Counted from the first letter of the stretch, positions 34,477 through 44,497 are shown. The stretch is DNA of 64,000 nucleotides from Nioella sp965215655 (GCF_965215655.1 NZ_OZ244111.1:2852001-2916000), one strand, 5' to 3'. Translations and numbers: made by a program. The notes: generated by a model from the letters alone, not told the origin.

Positions 34477-35996
34477 GCAAACAGATCCCCATACTCACTG
34501 CGCAACGCCGCTTTCTGCACCTTGCCCATGGTGTTGCGCGGCAGTTCCGGCAGCACGATCACACGCTTGGGCTGTTTGAACTTCGCAAGTTCCCCGGCCA
34601 GCGCCTCCTGAACGCCTGCTTCACTAACCTCCGCCCCGGCAAGGGGCACGACCACGGCCACCACCGCCTCTCCGAAATCCGGATGGGGCACGCCGATCAC
34701 GGCGCTTTCAAGCACGCCGGGCAGATCGTCGATCTTCTCCTCGATCTCCTTGGGGTAGACGTTGAACCCGCCCGAGATGATCAGATCCTTCGCGCGCCCC
34801 ACGATGTGAACATAGCCATCCTCGTCGATGCGCCCCAGATCGCCGGTGATGAAGAACCCATCTTCGCGCAACTCCTCCGCCGTTTTCTCCGGCATCTGCC
34901 AGTAGCCCGCGAAGACATTGTCACCGCGCACTTCCAGCACGCCGATCTCGCCCTGCGGCAGCGCCTCACCGGTTTCTGGGTCGCAGATCTTCAGTTCCAC
35001 CCCCGGCAGCGGAAAGCCCACGGTGCCCGCGCGCCGGTCCCCGTCATAGGGGTTGGAGGTGTTCATGTTGGTCTCGGTCATGCCGTAGCGTTCAAGGATC
35101 GCGTGGCCGGTGACGGCGCGCCAGCGGTCATGGGTTTCCGCAAGCAGCGGCGCAGACCCTGACACGAAGAGCCGCATGCCCTTCGCGGCCTCGGCCAGCC
35201 CCTCTTGCTGCAAGAGCCGCGTATAGAAGGTGGGCACCCCCATCAGCGCGGTGGCCTCAGGCATCGCCGCCATGATCGCATCCGCATCGAAACCCGGCAG
35301 GAAAATGCAGGACCCGCCCGCCATCAGCGTCACGTTGGTGGCGACAAACAGCCCGTGCGTGTGGAAGATCGGCAGCGCGTGGATCAGCACATCCTGATCA
35401 GTAAACCGCCAGTAGTCGCGCAGGGTTTCCGAGTTCGACGCCAAGGCCCGGTGGGTCAGCATCGCTCCCTTGGATCGGCCCGTGGTGCCAGAGGTGTAAA
35501 GGATCGCGGCAAGGTCCAGCGGGCCCCTTGGCACCGGATCGAAACCGGGCGCTTCCGCGTCCCTTGCCTCGCGCAGGCTGCCGGAGCCGTCGGTGGCAAT
35601 CGTCCTGATCTGCGCGACACCGCACGCTTCTGCGACCGGGGTCAGATCCCCAAGATTCGCGGGATCGCAAACGAACAGAGCCGGGGTGGCATCACCAAGA
35701 AAATAACGTATCTCGGACGGGGTATAGGCCGTGTTCAGTGGCAGAAAGACAGCCCCGGCCAGCACGCAGCCCACGTAAAGCTCCAGCATCTCCTGCGTCT
35801 TGGGGGCCTGAACGGCCACCCGGTCGCCCGGTTCCACACCCATGTTCCGCAGGGCCGAGGCCATGCGTCCGGCATTGTGGAAGAAGGCCCCGTAACTCAC
35901 CGCACTCCCATCACTGGCATGTGTCAGGAAGGTCCGGTCCTCTTTGCCGGCAGAGGCGCGGCGCAGCCTGTGGGCAAGGTAATTGCTATCATACAT
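34473..35996 (-). CDS. matB: Malonyl-CoA/methylmalonyl-CoA synthetase-like acyl-CoA ligase
   Basis: 507 residues of the AMP-forming ligase family. The ATP loop is ILYTSGTTGRSKGAMLTH; later motifs are ERYGMTETNMNTSNPYDGDRRAGTVG, FITGDLGRIDEDGYVHIVGRAKDLIISGGFNVYPKEIE and the catalytic Lys near PRNTMGKVQKAAL. The YGMTETNMNTSNPYDG block resembles MatB more than long-chain ligases. MatB activates malonate or methylmalonate. The CoA transferase gene is coupled downstream. Confidence 0.82.
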   Translation of the reverse strand: MYDSNYLAHRLRRASAGKEDRTFLTHASDGSAVSYGAFFHNAGRMASALRNMGVEPGDRVAVQAPKTQEMLELYVGCVLAGAVFLPLNTAYTPSEIRYFLGDATPALFVCDPANLGDLTPVAEACGVAQIRTIATDGSGSLREARDAEAPGFDPVPRGPLDLAAILYTSGTTGRSKGAMLTHRALASNSETLRDYWRFTDQDVLIHALPIFHTHGLFVATNVTLMAGGSCIFLPGFDADAIMAAMPEATALMGVPTFYTRLLQQEGLAEAAKGMRLFVSGSAPLLAETHDRWRAVTGHAILERYGMTETNMNTSNPYDGDRRAGTVGFPLPGVELKICDPETGEALPQGEIGVLEVRGDNVFAGYWQMPEKTAEELREDGFFITGDLGRIDEDGYVHIVGRAKDLIISGGFNVYPKEIEEKIDDLPGVLESAVIGVPHPDFGEAVVAVVVPLAGAEVSEAGVQEALAGELAKFKQPKRVIVLPELPRNTMGKVQKAALRSEYGDLFA

Positions 35997-36062
35997 CGGG
36001 CTGGTCCTTTCCTGTCGTCACCTTGTTCTGATGCTGCGAAACCGACCCCGACTGCAAGAGGC

Positions 36063-37496
36063 TCATCCCAGTGAGGTCACCGGGTCGATCGGGCCAAGCG
36101 GGCCGCCGCAGGCGGCCTCCACCGCGCGCGCCACCTGCAAAAGCCGCGCCTCGCCTCGCGGTGGACCGATCAGTTGAATACCCACGGGAAGGCCGCCATC
36201 CGATAGACCCACCGGCACGGACACCGCGGGCAGACCAACCGTTGGCGACAGGAAGGAGAATTTCAGCCAGTCGATATAGTCGGTCAGCGTCTGGCCATCC
36301 ATCTCGCGCGGGAATTCCTCCTCCACCGGGCCGGGCATCAGCCCGACAACCGGGCAGGCCAGCACGTCGAAATGCGTCAGGAAGGCCGCCATCCGGTCGA
36401 AGAGGTCCGACTTGACCATATGGGCATGGGTCACATCATCGACCGTCAACTCACGCCCCTGTTGGATATTCTGGGCCAGCGTCGGTTTGTAGTGACGCTG
36501 GATATGCTCAGGCTCCCGCCCGGTGCCGCTGATCCACAGCAATCCCCGCAATGTCCGATAGGCCCGGTCCAGCCCCGGCAGCTCCGGGCAGTCCTCTTCG
36601 ACGACACCCCCTGCGCGGGCCACCTGCGTCAAGGCGCGCCGAAGATGCGCCTCTACCGCCTTCGAACAGGGCGCGAAACCACCGAGCGTCGGCGCAAACG
36701 CGATGCGAATCTTTTCATCGGCGCGCAGCACGGCCTGTTGATAGGGGTCCTCCGGCGGCGGGAAGGAGATCGCCCAATCGGAATTGAATCCCGCCATGGC
36801 ATCCAGAAACAGCGCACAATCGCGGACAGAACGCGCCATCGGACCCTGCACCGCCTCGGGGTGGAAGCGGTTGCCCGAGGGTCCGGGACTGACAAGACCG
36901 GGACTGGGGCGGAAGCCCACGACACCGCAGAAGGCGGCAGGCGTGCGCAGGCTGCCCGCAAGGTCGGAGCCATGAGAGAGCCACAGCTCTCCGGTGGCCA
37001 GCGACACCGCCGCGCCGCCGGAACTGCCACCCGCATTGCGCGACGTGTCCCACGGGTTGCGCGTCCGCCCGAAGACCGCGTTGAATGTGTTGGCGCCCGC
37101 TCCCATTTCCGGCGTGTTGGTCTTACCAAGAACCACGCCGCCCCGCGCCTCCAGCCTCGTCACCAGCGGGTGGCTGGCGGCAGGCACGTGATCGGCATAG
37201 CCGAGCGTCCCCCAGGTGGTGCGCACCCCTTCGACCGGGGTCAGGTCCTTGATGCCGATGGGCAACCCGGCCAGCCAGCCGGGATGATCTGCCAAGGCGG
37301 GGTCCAGAACCGCCGCCCGCGCGCGCGCCTCACAGGTCGTCACCACAGCGTTCACCGCAGGCTCCACCTCGGCGATCCGGGTCATGGCCGCGTCGATCAA
37401 CTCGCCGGGCGAGACCTCGCCCGCTTTCAGCATCGCCACCACCTCATGCGCGGGTTTCGCGCAGACTTCCGGCCCCGTGAACTGCGTCCCGAACAT
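36063..37496 (-). CDS. Amidase (amidase signature family)
   Basis: 477 residues from ATG 37496, with AGGGAGG upstream. The Ser-cisSer-Lys triad is visible: Lys in LPIGIKDLTPVEG, the Gly/Ser loop NAGGSSGGAAVSLATGEL, and Ser in SDLAGSLRTPAAFCGVVGFRPSPG. Substrate preference cannot be read from sequence; family members act on amides ranging from indoleacetamide to Glu-tRNA. It lies 66 bases upstream of matB on the same strand. Confidence 0.9.
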   Translation of the reverse strand: MFGTQFTGPEVCAKPAHEVVAMLKAGEVSPGELIDAAMTRIAEVEPAVNAVVTTCEARARAAVLDPALADHPGWLAGLPIGIKDLTPVEGVRTTWGTLGYADHVPAASHPLVTRLEARGGVVLGKTNTPEMGAGANTFNAVFGRTRNPWDTSRNAGGSSGGAAVSLATGELWLSHGSDLAGSLRTPAAFCGVVGFRPSPGLVSPGPSGNRFHPEAVQGPMARSVRDCALFLDAMAGFNSDWAISFPPPEDPYQQAVLRADEKIRIAFAPTLGGFAPCSKAVEAHLRRALTQVARAGGVVEEDCPELPGLDRAYRTLRGLLWISGTGREPEHIQRHYKPTLAQNIQQGRELTVDDVTHAHMVKSDLFDRMAAFLTHFDVLACPVVGLMPGPVEEEFPREMDGQTLTDYIDWLKFSFLSPTVGLPAVSVPVGLSDGGLPVGIQLIGPPRGEARLLQVARAVEAACGGPLGPIDPVTSLG

Positions 37497-37604
37497 ATAT
37501 TCGCCTCCCTGTTTCGCCTCACCATGGGCGATGCGTGTGGCAAAGAAAACCATGATGACGCGGGGTCTGGGCAATCGCTGCGCCGCACCGCATAATTGCC
37601 GCCC

Positions 37605-39461
37605 ATGGGACGACGCCTGACCAGAAGCTTCGGCAGCACACCTGCCCTGCGATCACTGCTGGTGATCGTGGTACTGGCGGTTGGGATCAGCCTTGCCGCC
37701 CTGCCACGGCTGGAGCGCTATTTCCTTTTGCAATCAGCGGCGCGAGAGGAGTCGACCCTGCGGCTTGCCACCGAATCCCTGCGCGGCGCCCTCAACCGGA
37801 CCGATGTGCTGCCCCGGCTGCTGGCCGAACGCCCGATTCTGGCCCGCATCCTGCGCGACCCGGACAATCAGGGGTTGGTGCCCTATGCCAATGAACAGCT
37901 GCGCCAGACGGCCCTGACGCTGAACGTCGCCGATATCTGGGTGATGGACGGGGACGGGCTGACCATCGCCGCCAGCAATTACCGGCGCGAGACCTCTTTC
38001 GTTGGCAGGCGGTTCGATTACCGGCCCTATTTCACCGACGCCCTGACCGAAGGGCGCGGCCGGTTCCATGCGCTTGGCACCACCTCTGGCCAGCGCGGCT
38101 ACTATTTCGCCGCCCCGATTCTGGATGGCACCGAGATCGTGGGGGTCGTGGCGGTCAAGATCCTGATGGATGAGTTCGAGGCCACCTGGCGCGATAGCCC
38201 CAACACCATCGTCGTGACCGACCCCAGCAACGTGATTTTCCTGTCCGACCGCACCGATTGGCATTTCAACAGCCTCGGGCCGATCCCCGAACCGGCGTTG
38301 GACACGATCGCCGCCACGCGGCAATACCCGCTGGACCGGTTACAATTGCTGCAAACCGAACGGCGCGCCCTGACACAAGGCCATGATCTGCTGACCGTCA
38401 CGGGGGGCAACGGGCGCGAGGAGTTCGTCACCAGCACCGGGCTGATCGCCGCCGTCGGCTGGCGCGTGTCGGTTCTGACGCCAACCGGCCCGGCTTTGGT
38501 TCAGGCCCGCCAGACCATGGCGCTGATCGTGCTCGTCTTCCTCTTTGCCGGGCTGGTCGCGGTCCTGTTCCTGCAACGGCGCGCGCGGCTGGTGGAACGG
38601 CTGGAACAGCAGCGCCAGCACCGCGAACAATTGGAACGCCGTGTGGCCGAGCGCACCGCCGATCTCAACACGGCCAATGCGCAGCTGGTGCAGGAGGTGG
38701 AAGAACGCCGCGCCACCGAGCAGCGCCTGCGCCAGACCCAGACCGAACTGGTGCAGGCGGGCAAGCTTGCCGCCCTTGGCCAGATGTCGGCGGCCCTGAG
38801 CCATGAGTTCAACCAGCCGCTGGCCGCCGTCAAAGCCTATGCCGAGAACGCCGCCACCTTCCTCGACCGCGACCGGTCCGAGGACGCGCGCAAGAATGTC
38901 GGGCTGATTTCCCAGATGGCCGACCGGATGGCCTCGATTTCCAAGCATCTGCGCAACTTTGCCCGACGGCCACAGGAAAAGATCGGTCCGATTCCTCTGG
39001 TGGCTGTCTTGGGCGATGCGCTCGACCTGATGGCGCCCAAGCTGAAGGCTGCCAAAGCAACGGTCCACTACGATCCGCCCGCGCAGGACATCATGGTGAT
39101 GGGCGGGCGCGTGCGGCTGCAACAGGTTCTGGTGAACCTCCTGTCAAATGCGCTCGACGCGATGGAAACGCTGGAGAAGCCCGAGATCGAGATCGCTGTT
39201 CTCAGCGACGGCTCCCGGCATAGGGTGGAAGTGCGCGACCGGGGTCCGGGGCTGACCGAAGACACGCTGACCCATATCTTCGATCCGTTCTTCACCACCA
39301 AAAGCCCCGGCAAGGGTCTGGGCCTTGGCCTTTCGATTTCCTACAATATCGTGCGCGATTTCGGCGGCACTCTGGCCGCCCGCAACCATCCCGAGGGAGG
39401 CGCCGTGTTCATCGTCGATCTGGCCGTTGCGCCCGTTCAACAGGCGGTGGCCGCCCAATGA
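37605..39461 (+). CDS. dctB: DctB-like sensor histidine kinase
   Basis: 618 residues from ATG 37605. A first membrane helix (LLVIVVLAVGISLAALP) is followed by a periplasmic Cache-type sensor of about 250 residues, a second helix (MALIVLVFLFAGLVAVLFL), a coiled coil, the dimerisation domain with His400 in SAALSHEFNQPLAAVKAYAENA, and the ATPase domain with LVNLLSNALDA, VRDRGPGL and GKGLGLGLSIS. This is the DctB layout, which senses C4-dicarboxylates in rhizobia. Here it precedes a TAXI-TRAP transporter, so the ligand may differ. dctD overlaps by four bases. Confidence 0.9.
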   Translation: MGRRLTRSFGSTPALRSLLVIVVLAVGISLAALPRLERYFLLQSAAREESTLRLATESLRGALNRTDVLPRLLAERPILARILRDPDNQGLVPYANEQLRQTALTLNVADIWVMDGDGLTIAASNYRRETSFVGRRFDYRPYFTDALTEGRGRFHALGTTSGQRGYYFAAPILDGTEIVGVVAVKILMDEFEATWRDSPNTIVVTDPSNVIFLSDRTDWHFNSLGPIPEPALDTIAATRQYPLDRLQLLQTERRALTQGHDLLTVTGGNGREEFVTSTGLIAAVGWRVSVLTPTGPALVQARQTMALIVLVFLFAGLVAVLFLQRRARLVERLEQQRQHREQLERRVAERTADLNTANAQLVQEVEERRATEQRLRQTQTELVQAGKLAALGQMSAALSHEFNQPLAAVKAYAENAATFLDRDRSEDARKNVGLISQMADRMASISKHLRNFARRPQEKIGPIPLVAVLGDALDLMAPKLKAAKATVHYDPPAQDIMVMGGRVRLQQVLVNLLSNALDAMETLEKPEIEIAVLSDGSRHRVEVRDRGPGLTEDTLTHIFDPFFTTKSPGKGLGLGLSISYNIVRDFGGTLAARNHPEGGAVFIVDLAVAPVQQAVAAQ

Positions 39462-40804
39462 CCCACGAAACCATTCTCTTTGTCGATGACGAGGATCACT
39501 TGCGTTTGGCGGCGGAACAGACGCTGCATCTGGAAGACCTCGATGTGACCTGTTTTTCCGACGCGGCAACCGCGCTGTCGCATGTGGCGCGGGACTTTCC
39601 GGGCATACTGGTCACCGATATCCGCATGCCCGGTATGGACGGGCTGACCCTGATGGCCAAGGCGTTGGAAATCGACCCGGAGTTTCCGGTGATCCTTGTC
39701 ACCGGTCACGGCGATGTGGATCTTGCGGTTCAGTCGATGCGCGACGGGGCCTATGATTTTCTTGAAAAACCCTATGCCCCGTCCCGGCTGGTGACGACCG
39801 TGCGCCGAGCGCTGGACAAGCGGCGGTTGACACAGGAAAACCGGGCGCTGCGGCGGCAGGTGGGCGCGCGCGATGTGATTGAATCGCGGCTGACCGGGCG
39901 GTCAGAGGTGATGACAAAGCTGCGCGCGCAAGTCCGGGCCATTGCCGCGACCGAGGCCGATGTGCTGATCCAGGGCGCGACCGGCACCGGCAAGGAGGTC
40001 GCGGCCCGCGCCATCCACCGCGCCAGTGCCCGCGACGGCAAGCCCTTCGTCCATATCAACTGCGCCGCCCTGCCCGCCGATCTGATTGAAAGCGAGCTTT
40101 TCGGGCATGAGGCAGGCGCCTTCCCCGGCGCCACCCGCGCCCGGTTTGGCAAGTTCGAACACGCGCGCGGCGGCACGGTCTTTCTTGATGAGATCGACGC
40201 GATGAGCCAGCCGGTGCAGGCCAAGCTGCTGACCGCGATTCAGAACCGGACGGTGACGCGATTGGGGTCGAACGACCCAGTCACGCTCGACATTCGGATC
40301 ATTGCCGCGTCCAAGCACGATCTGGCGGCTGAGGCTGAGGCAGGCCGGTTCCGCCCCGATCTGCTCTATCGGCTAAATGTCGTCACCCTGCGCATCCCCG
40401 ATCTGGAGGACCGGCGCGAGGATATTCCACGGCTCTTCACGCATCTGGTGGCCGAAGCCGCTGCCCGCTACAAGCTGCCGATCCCGGAAATTCCCGGTGC
40501 CGTGCTGACCGCCGTTTCTGCCCGCAAATGGACCGGCAATGTGCGCGAGCTGCGCAATGCAGCGGACCGCTTCGCATTGGGGCTTGATCTGGATATCGGC
40601 GACCCGGTGTCAACTGGCACAGAGGGCCGCAGCCTGGCCGACAGCTTGGCAGAGCATGAGAAATCCCTGATCGCCGCCAGCCTGACGGCGCATGGCGGCA
40701 GCCTGAAAGACACCTATGAATCGCTCGGGCTGAGCCGCAAGGCGCTCTATGAGAAGATGCAGAAACACGGGCTGTCGCGCGGGTCATTTACCGACGAGGG
40801 CTGA
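39458..40804 (+). CDS. dctD: DctD-like response regulator with AAA+ domain
   Basis: 448 residues. The receiver has Asp54 in LVTDIRMPGMDGL and Lys in LEKPYAPSR. The AAA+ domain has Walker A GATGTGKEV and Walker B GTVFLDEIDA. The Fis-like helix-turn-helix is LAEHEKSLIAASLTAHGGSLKDTYESLGLSRKALYEKM. The loop that contacts sigma-54 is normally GAFTGA; here residues 220-225 read GAFPGA, so sigma-54 activation is doubtful. It is paired with dctB and lies upstream of the TAXI-TRAP genes. Confidence 0.9.
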   Translation: MTHETILFVDDEDHLRLAAEQTLHLEDLDVTCFSDAATALSHVARDFPGILVTDIRMPGMDGLTLMAKALEIDPEFPVILVTGHGDVDLAVQSMRDGAYDFLEKPYAPSRLVTTVRRALDKRRLTQENRALRRQVGARDVIESRLTGRSEVMTKLRAQVRAIAATEADVLIQGATGTGKEVAARAIHRASARDGKPFVHINCAALPADLIESELFGHEAGAFPGATRARFGKFEHARGGTVFLDEIDAMSQPVQAKLLTAIQNRTVTRLGSNDPVTLDIRIIAASKHDLAAEAEAGRFRPDLLYRLNVVTLRIPDLEDRREDIPRLFTHLVAEAAARYKLPIPEIPGAVLTAVSARKWTGNVRELRNAADRFALGLDLDIGDPVSTGTEGRSLADSLAEHEKSLIAASLTAHGGSLKDTYESLGLSRKALYEKMQKHGLSRGSFTDEG

Positions 40805-40823
40805 CACATCCGCGCGATGTGTC
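40803..40823. promoter_or_regulatory. Perfect 8-base inverted repeat after dctD
   Basis: GACACATC (40803-40810) and GATGTGTC (40816-40823) are separated by CGCGC. The left arm overlaps the dctD stop. No T run follows, so a regulator-binding site for the downstream TAXI-TRAP genes is possible; a weak terminator cannot be excluded. Confidence 0.35.
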
Positions 40824-41041
40824 GCCTTCGGAACACCCAAAGGCCCGGTTTGTCCCCTGCGCGACCCATCCGTCAGGTTTTCTTTGCATGGCCGCCATTT
40901 CCCGCTTGCAAGGCAGTTGAACCGGAAGCGGCCTTTCCCGCTACTGCGCCGTGCATGGCCCGCCTGGGGGCCCCGGATGGAGAGGAGGCTTCATTCGGAC
41001 AAAGCCGGAAACGACCGGCATCAACCGGAGGACAACTCACA

Positions 41042-42037
41042 ATGAAATTCACCAAAGTCACGGCGTTCGCGCTGACCACCGCGCTGACCAGCACCGTCGC
41101 GTTCGCTGACGGCCACATGGACCGCGAAGGCTGGCCCGAAAGCTTCACCGTCGGCACCGCGTCGCAGGGCGGCACCTATTTCGCCTATGGCTCCGGTTGG
41201 GCCAACCTCGTGGCGGAAGAACTGGGCATCACCGGCGGCGGCGAAGTCACCGGTGGCCCGATGCAGAACATGGCGCTGGTCCATACTGGCGAAGCGCAGT
41301 TCGGCATGACCACCATGGGCCCGGCGGCGGAATCGCTGCAAGGCACCAACCCGATCGCGCCCGGTCTGCCGATGACCAATGCCTGTGCGATGTTCCCGAT
41401 GTATCAGACGCCCTTCTCCGTGACGGCGCTGGCCTCTTCGGGGATCGAGTCGATCTCCGACATCCCGGCAGGCGCGCGCATCGGCTTTGGCCCCGCAGGC
41501 TCCACCTCGGACACCTACTTCCCGCGCATGATGGAAACCCTGGGTGTAGACTTCGAGCGTCGCAACGGCGGCTGGTCTGACCTCGGCGGTCAGCTTCAGG
41601 ACGGTCTGCTGGACGTGATCGCCTTTGCCGCCGGTGTGCCGGTTCCCGCCGTCAGCCAGCTGGAAGTGCAGACCGACGTGAACATCATCGAGTTCACCGA
41701 GGAAGAGCAGGCCACGATCATGGAAGCCTTCCCGGTCAGCCAGTTCGACATTGCGGCCGACACCTACACCACGCTGGAAGCGCCCGCGCGCTCGGTCTCG
41801 ATGTGGAACTTCGCCATCGCCAACTGCGACCTGCCGGCGAGCTTCGTTTACGCCGTCGTCGATGTGGTGATGTCGGATAACGAGCGCATGGTGAACATCC
41901 ACCGTGCCGCCCGGTCCACCCTGCCGGAAAACTGGGACCGCAACGGTGTTCTGATGTGGCACCCCGGCGCGGCCCAGTGGTTCACCGAAAACGCCGGCGC
42001 GGAGATCCCCGCCGACATGATCCACGGCGACATGTAA
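41042..42037 (+). CDS. TAXI-family TRAP transporter solute receptor
   Basis: 331 residues from ATG 41042. The signal peptide is MKFTKVTAFALTTALTSTVAFADG. The mature protein begins with SFTVGTASQGGTYFAYGSGWANLVAEELG, the TAXI hallmark, then VTGGPMQNMALVHTGEAQFGMTTMG. It is a periplasmic binding protein for the permease that follows. The ligand is unknown, although TAXI receptors often bind carboxylates or glutamate-like compounds. An in-frame open stretch upstream is not part of the protein. Confidence 0.92.
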   Translation: MKFTKVTAFALTTALTSTVAFADGHMDREGWPESFTVGTASQGGTYFAYGSGWANLVAEELGITGGGEVTGGPMQNMALVHTGEAQFGMTTMGPAAESLQGTNPIAPGLPMTNACAMFPMYQTPFSVTALASSGIESISDIPAGARIGFGPAGSTSDTYFPRMMETLGVDFERRNGGWSDLGGQLQDGLLDVIAFAAGVPVPAVSQLEVQTDVNIIEFTEEEQATIMEAFPVSQFDIAADTYTTLEAPARSVSMWNFAIANCDLPASFVYAVVDVVMSDNERMVNIHRAARSTLPENWDRNGVLMWHPGAAQWFTENAGAEIPADMIHGDM

Positions 42038-42062
42038 TCGCGGCCTGAGGCCTGAAAACCCG

Positions 42063-42094
42063 TGCCGCGCCCGAACCCTGGGCGCGGCATTTTT
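42063..42094 (+). terminator. Rho-independent terminator between receptor and permease
   Basis: A perfect 10-pair stem (TGCCGCGCCC / GGGCGCGGCA) with a seven-base loop is followed by TTTTT. It probably attenuates transcription so that receptor mRNA exceeds permease mRNA. Confidence 0.85.
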
Positions 42095-42143
42095 CAAACC
42101 GGGATCCGCCTGACATCTCTCCCCGGGCGGAGCGGAGGGGACA

Positions 42144-44420
42144 ATGACAAACCAAACTGCACAAGACGAGGACATCATTCTCGCGGAAGGCGTGGATGAA
42201 GAGCCCGTCGAAAAGAACCGGCGGCTTTTTGGTGGAACATCCGCCATCGTGCTGGCCACATTGGCAACGCTTTATGCCGCTTTCCACATGCTGGCGCTGA
42301 ATGGCGTCTCGATCCGTGACTGGACCGGGATCGACATTCCCTTCCTGCCGCAATTCCCGCTGGAAACCTGGAATTTCCGCATCGTCCATATCGCGGGCGC
42401 CGTGGTTCTCGGGTTCCTCCTCTTTTCTGCCCGGCTGTTTCAGGATGAGGAGCGTCCGGCAACACCCTTGCTGTCCAAGGCAGGCTATCTGCTGCTGCTA
42501 CCCGTCGCGGTGGCGGCCTATACGGCCATTGGTTTCGCGAATCTGATCAACTCCGGCACCCTGCAACAGATGGGTGGCCTGACGGTCTGGATTTCCAGCC
42601 CGCAAATCCCCGCCGGGGCCGAGGTCTACGCGCAGGAAATCTATTGGTTCGGTCTGCCCCTGCTGATCGCCACAATTGGCGCAATTGTACTTGGGTGGTT
42701 CGAAAACGCCCCGCGCGACCGCTTTGCCACGTCCGATATCGTGCTGGCCGCTTCTGGGCTGGTTGTCGCCGTCTATCTCGTGGCGATCTACGGCACCGCC
42801 GCGCGCAACTCGGTCGGCACACCCTTCGTTCCCATCGGCGTGGCCTTCGCCGCCACCGCTGGCACCGCCCTGATCATGGAGCTGACGCGCCGCGTGGCGG
42901 GTCTGGCCCTCGTGATCATCACCGGCGTGTTCCTGACCTACACCTTCACGGCGCACCTCCTGCCCGGCATTCTAGCGGTGCAGACGCCCTATACCTGGCA
43001 GCGCTTCTTCGGCCATGTCTATTCCGATGCGGGCATCCTGGGGCCGACCACGGCGGTGTCATCCACCTACATCATCCTGTTCATCATCTTCGCGGCCTTC
43101 CTGCAGGCGTCGAAAGTGGGCGACTACTTCGTCAACTTCGCCTTCGCCGCCGCAGGGCGCGCACGCGGTGGCCCGGCCAAGGTGGCGATCTTCGCCTCCG
43201 GCCTCATGGGCATGATCAACGGCACCTCCGCGGGCAACGTGGTGGCCACAGGCTCGCTGACGATCCCGCTGATGAAGAAGGTGGGCTATCACAAGAAGAC
43301 CGCTGGCGCGATCGAGGCCGCTGCGTCCACGGGCGGGCAGATCATGCCGCCGATCATGGGCGCGGGCGCCTTCATCATGGCCGAGATCACCGGCATCCCC
43401 TATCAGGAGATTGCCATCGCGGCGATCATCCCGGCGATCCTCTACTTCGCGTCGATCTATTTCATGGTCGATCTGGAGGCCGCCAAACTGGGCATGCGCG
43501 GCATGCGCGAGGATGAACTGCCGAAGCTGAACAAGATGATCCGTCAGGTCTATCTGTTCGTTCCGATCATCATTCTGATCGTAGCGCTGTTCTATGGCTA
43601 CTCGGTCATTCGGGCGGGCACCCTGGCCACCGTGGCGGCGGCTGTCGTCAGCTGGCTGACCCCCAACCGAATGGGCCTGCGGTCGATCCTGCATGCGTTC
43701 GAACTGGCAGGGATCATGTCGATCCAGATCATCGCGGTCTGTGCCTGTGCGGGCATCATCGTGGGGGTCATCAGCCTGACGGGCGTCGGCGCGCGCTTCT
43801 CCTCGATGCTGCTCGACATCGCAGCGGCAAGTCAGCTGCTGGCGCTGTTCTTCGCCATGTGTATCGCGATCCTGCTCGGGATGGGCATGCCCACCACGGC
43901 GGCCTATGCGGTTGCTGCCTCGGTCGTGGCGCCGGGCCTTGTGAACCTGGGCATCCCGCAACTCACGGCGCATTTCTTCGTCTTCTACTTCGCCGTGGTC
44001 TCCGCCATCACACCCCCGGTGGCGCTGGCCAGCTATGCGGCGGCGGGGATATCGGGGTCGAACCCGATGGAGACCTCGGTGGCGTCCTTCAAGATCGGGA
44101 TCTCGGCCTTCGTGGTGCCCTTCATGTTCTTCTACAATTCGGCCATCCTGATGGACGGAACGTGGTTCGAAGTGATCCGGGCAGCTGTGACCGCAACAGT
44201 CGGTGTGTTCCTGCTGTCCTGCGGGATGCAGGGCTGGTTCATGGGCGGGCGCACCGCCTGGTTCCTGCGGGTGGGTCTGGTGGTCGCCGCGCTCTTCATG
44301 ATCGAGGGTGGCTTGGTCTCTGACATCATCGGCGTCGGTGCGGCTGTGGCGATCTTCTTCGTACAGAAGGTCTTCCACCCCTCACCCGATGCCACCTTCG
44401 ATGTGCGGGGCGCTGACTGA
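42144..44420 (+). CDS. Fused TRAP transporter permease (4TM plus 12TM)
   Basis: 758 residues with many membrane helices. The small-subunit-like N-terminal helices are followed by the large-permease core: SSLMGMINGTSAGNVV-type, TIPLMKKVGYHKKTAGAIEAAASTGGQIMPPIMGAGAFIMAEITGIPY, and GMGMPTTAAYAVAASVVAPGLVNLGIPQLTAHFFVFYFAVVSAITPPVALASYAAAGISG. Fused permeases of this kind accompany TAXI receptors. Transport is driven by an ion gradient. Confidence 0.95.
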   Translation: MTNQTAQDEDIILAEGVDEEPVEKNRRLFGGTSAIVLATLATLYAAFHMLALNGVSIRDWTGIDIPFLPQFPLETWNFRIVHIAGAVVLGFLLFSARLFQDEERPATPLLSKAGYLLLLPVAVAAYTAIGFANLINSGTLQQMGGLTVWISSPQIPAGAEVYAQEIYWFGLPLLIATIGAIVLGWFENAPRDRFATSDIVLAASGLVVAVYLVAIYGTAARNSVGTPFVPIGVAFAATAGTALIMELTRRVAGLALVIITGVFLTYTFTAHLLPGILAVQTPYTWQRFFGHVYSDAGILGPTTAVSSTYIILFIIFAAFLQASKVGDYFVNFAFAAAGRARGGPAKVAIFASGLMGMINGTSAGNVVATGSLTIPLMKKVGYHKKTAGAIEAAASTGGQIMPPIMGAGAFIMAEITGIPYQEIAIAAIIPAILYFASIYFMVDLEAAKLGMRGMREDELPKLNKMIRQVYLFVPIIILIVALFYGYSVIRAGTLATVAAAVVSWLTPNRMGLRSILHAFELAGIMSIQIIAVCACAGIIVGVISLTGVGARFSSMLLDIAAASQLLALFFAMCIAILLGMGMPTTAAYAVAASVVAPGLVNLGIPQLTAHFFVFYFAVVSAITPPVALASYAAAGISGSNPMETSVASFKIGISAFVVPFMFFYNSAILMDGTWFEVIRAAVTATVGVFLLSCGMQGWFMGGRTAWFLRVGLVVAALFMIEGGLVSDIIGVGAAVAIFFVQKVFHPSPDATFDVRGAD

Positions 44421-44444
44421 GCCACGTTTGGCATTCGCCAAAGC

Positions 44445-44480
44445 AAAGGGCCGCTCCAACCGGGCGGCCCTTTTTCTTTT
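44445..44480 (+). terminator. Rho-independent terminator of the TAXI-TRAP operon
   Basis: A 10-pair perfect stem (AAAGGGCCGC / GCGGCCCTTT) with a nine-base loop runs into TTTTTCTTTT. Confidence 0.9.
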
Positions 44481-44497
44481 CCGTTCAATACTGAAAC

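Noticed and set aside
40805..41041. Possible sigma-54 promoter (GG at 40847, GC at 40859)
   Set aside because: Only the GG-N10-GC core fits; the rest of the -24 and -12 boxes does not match.
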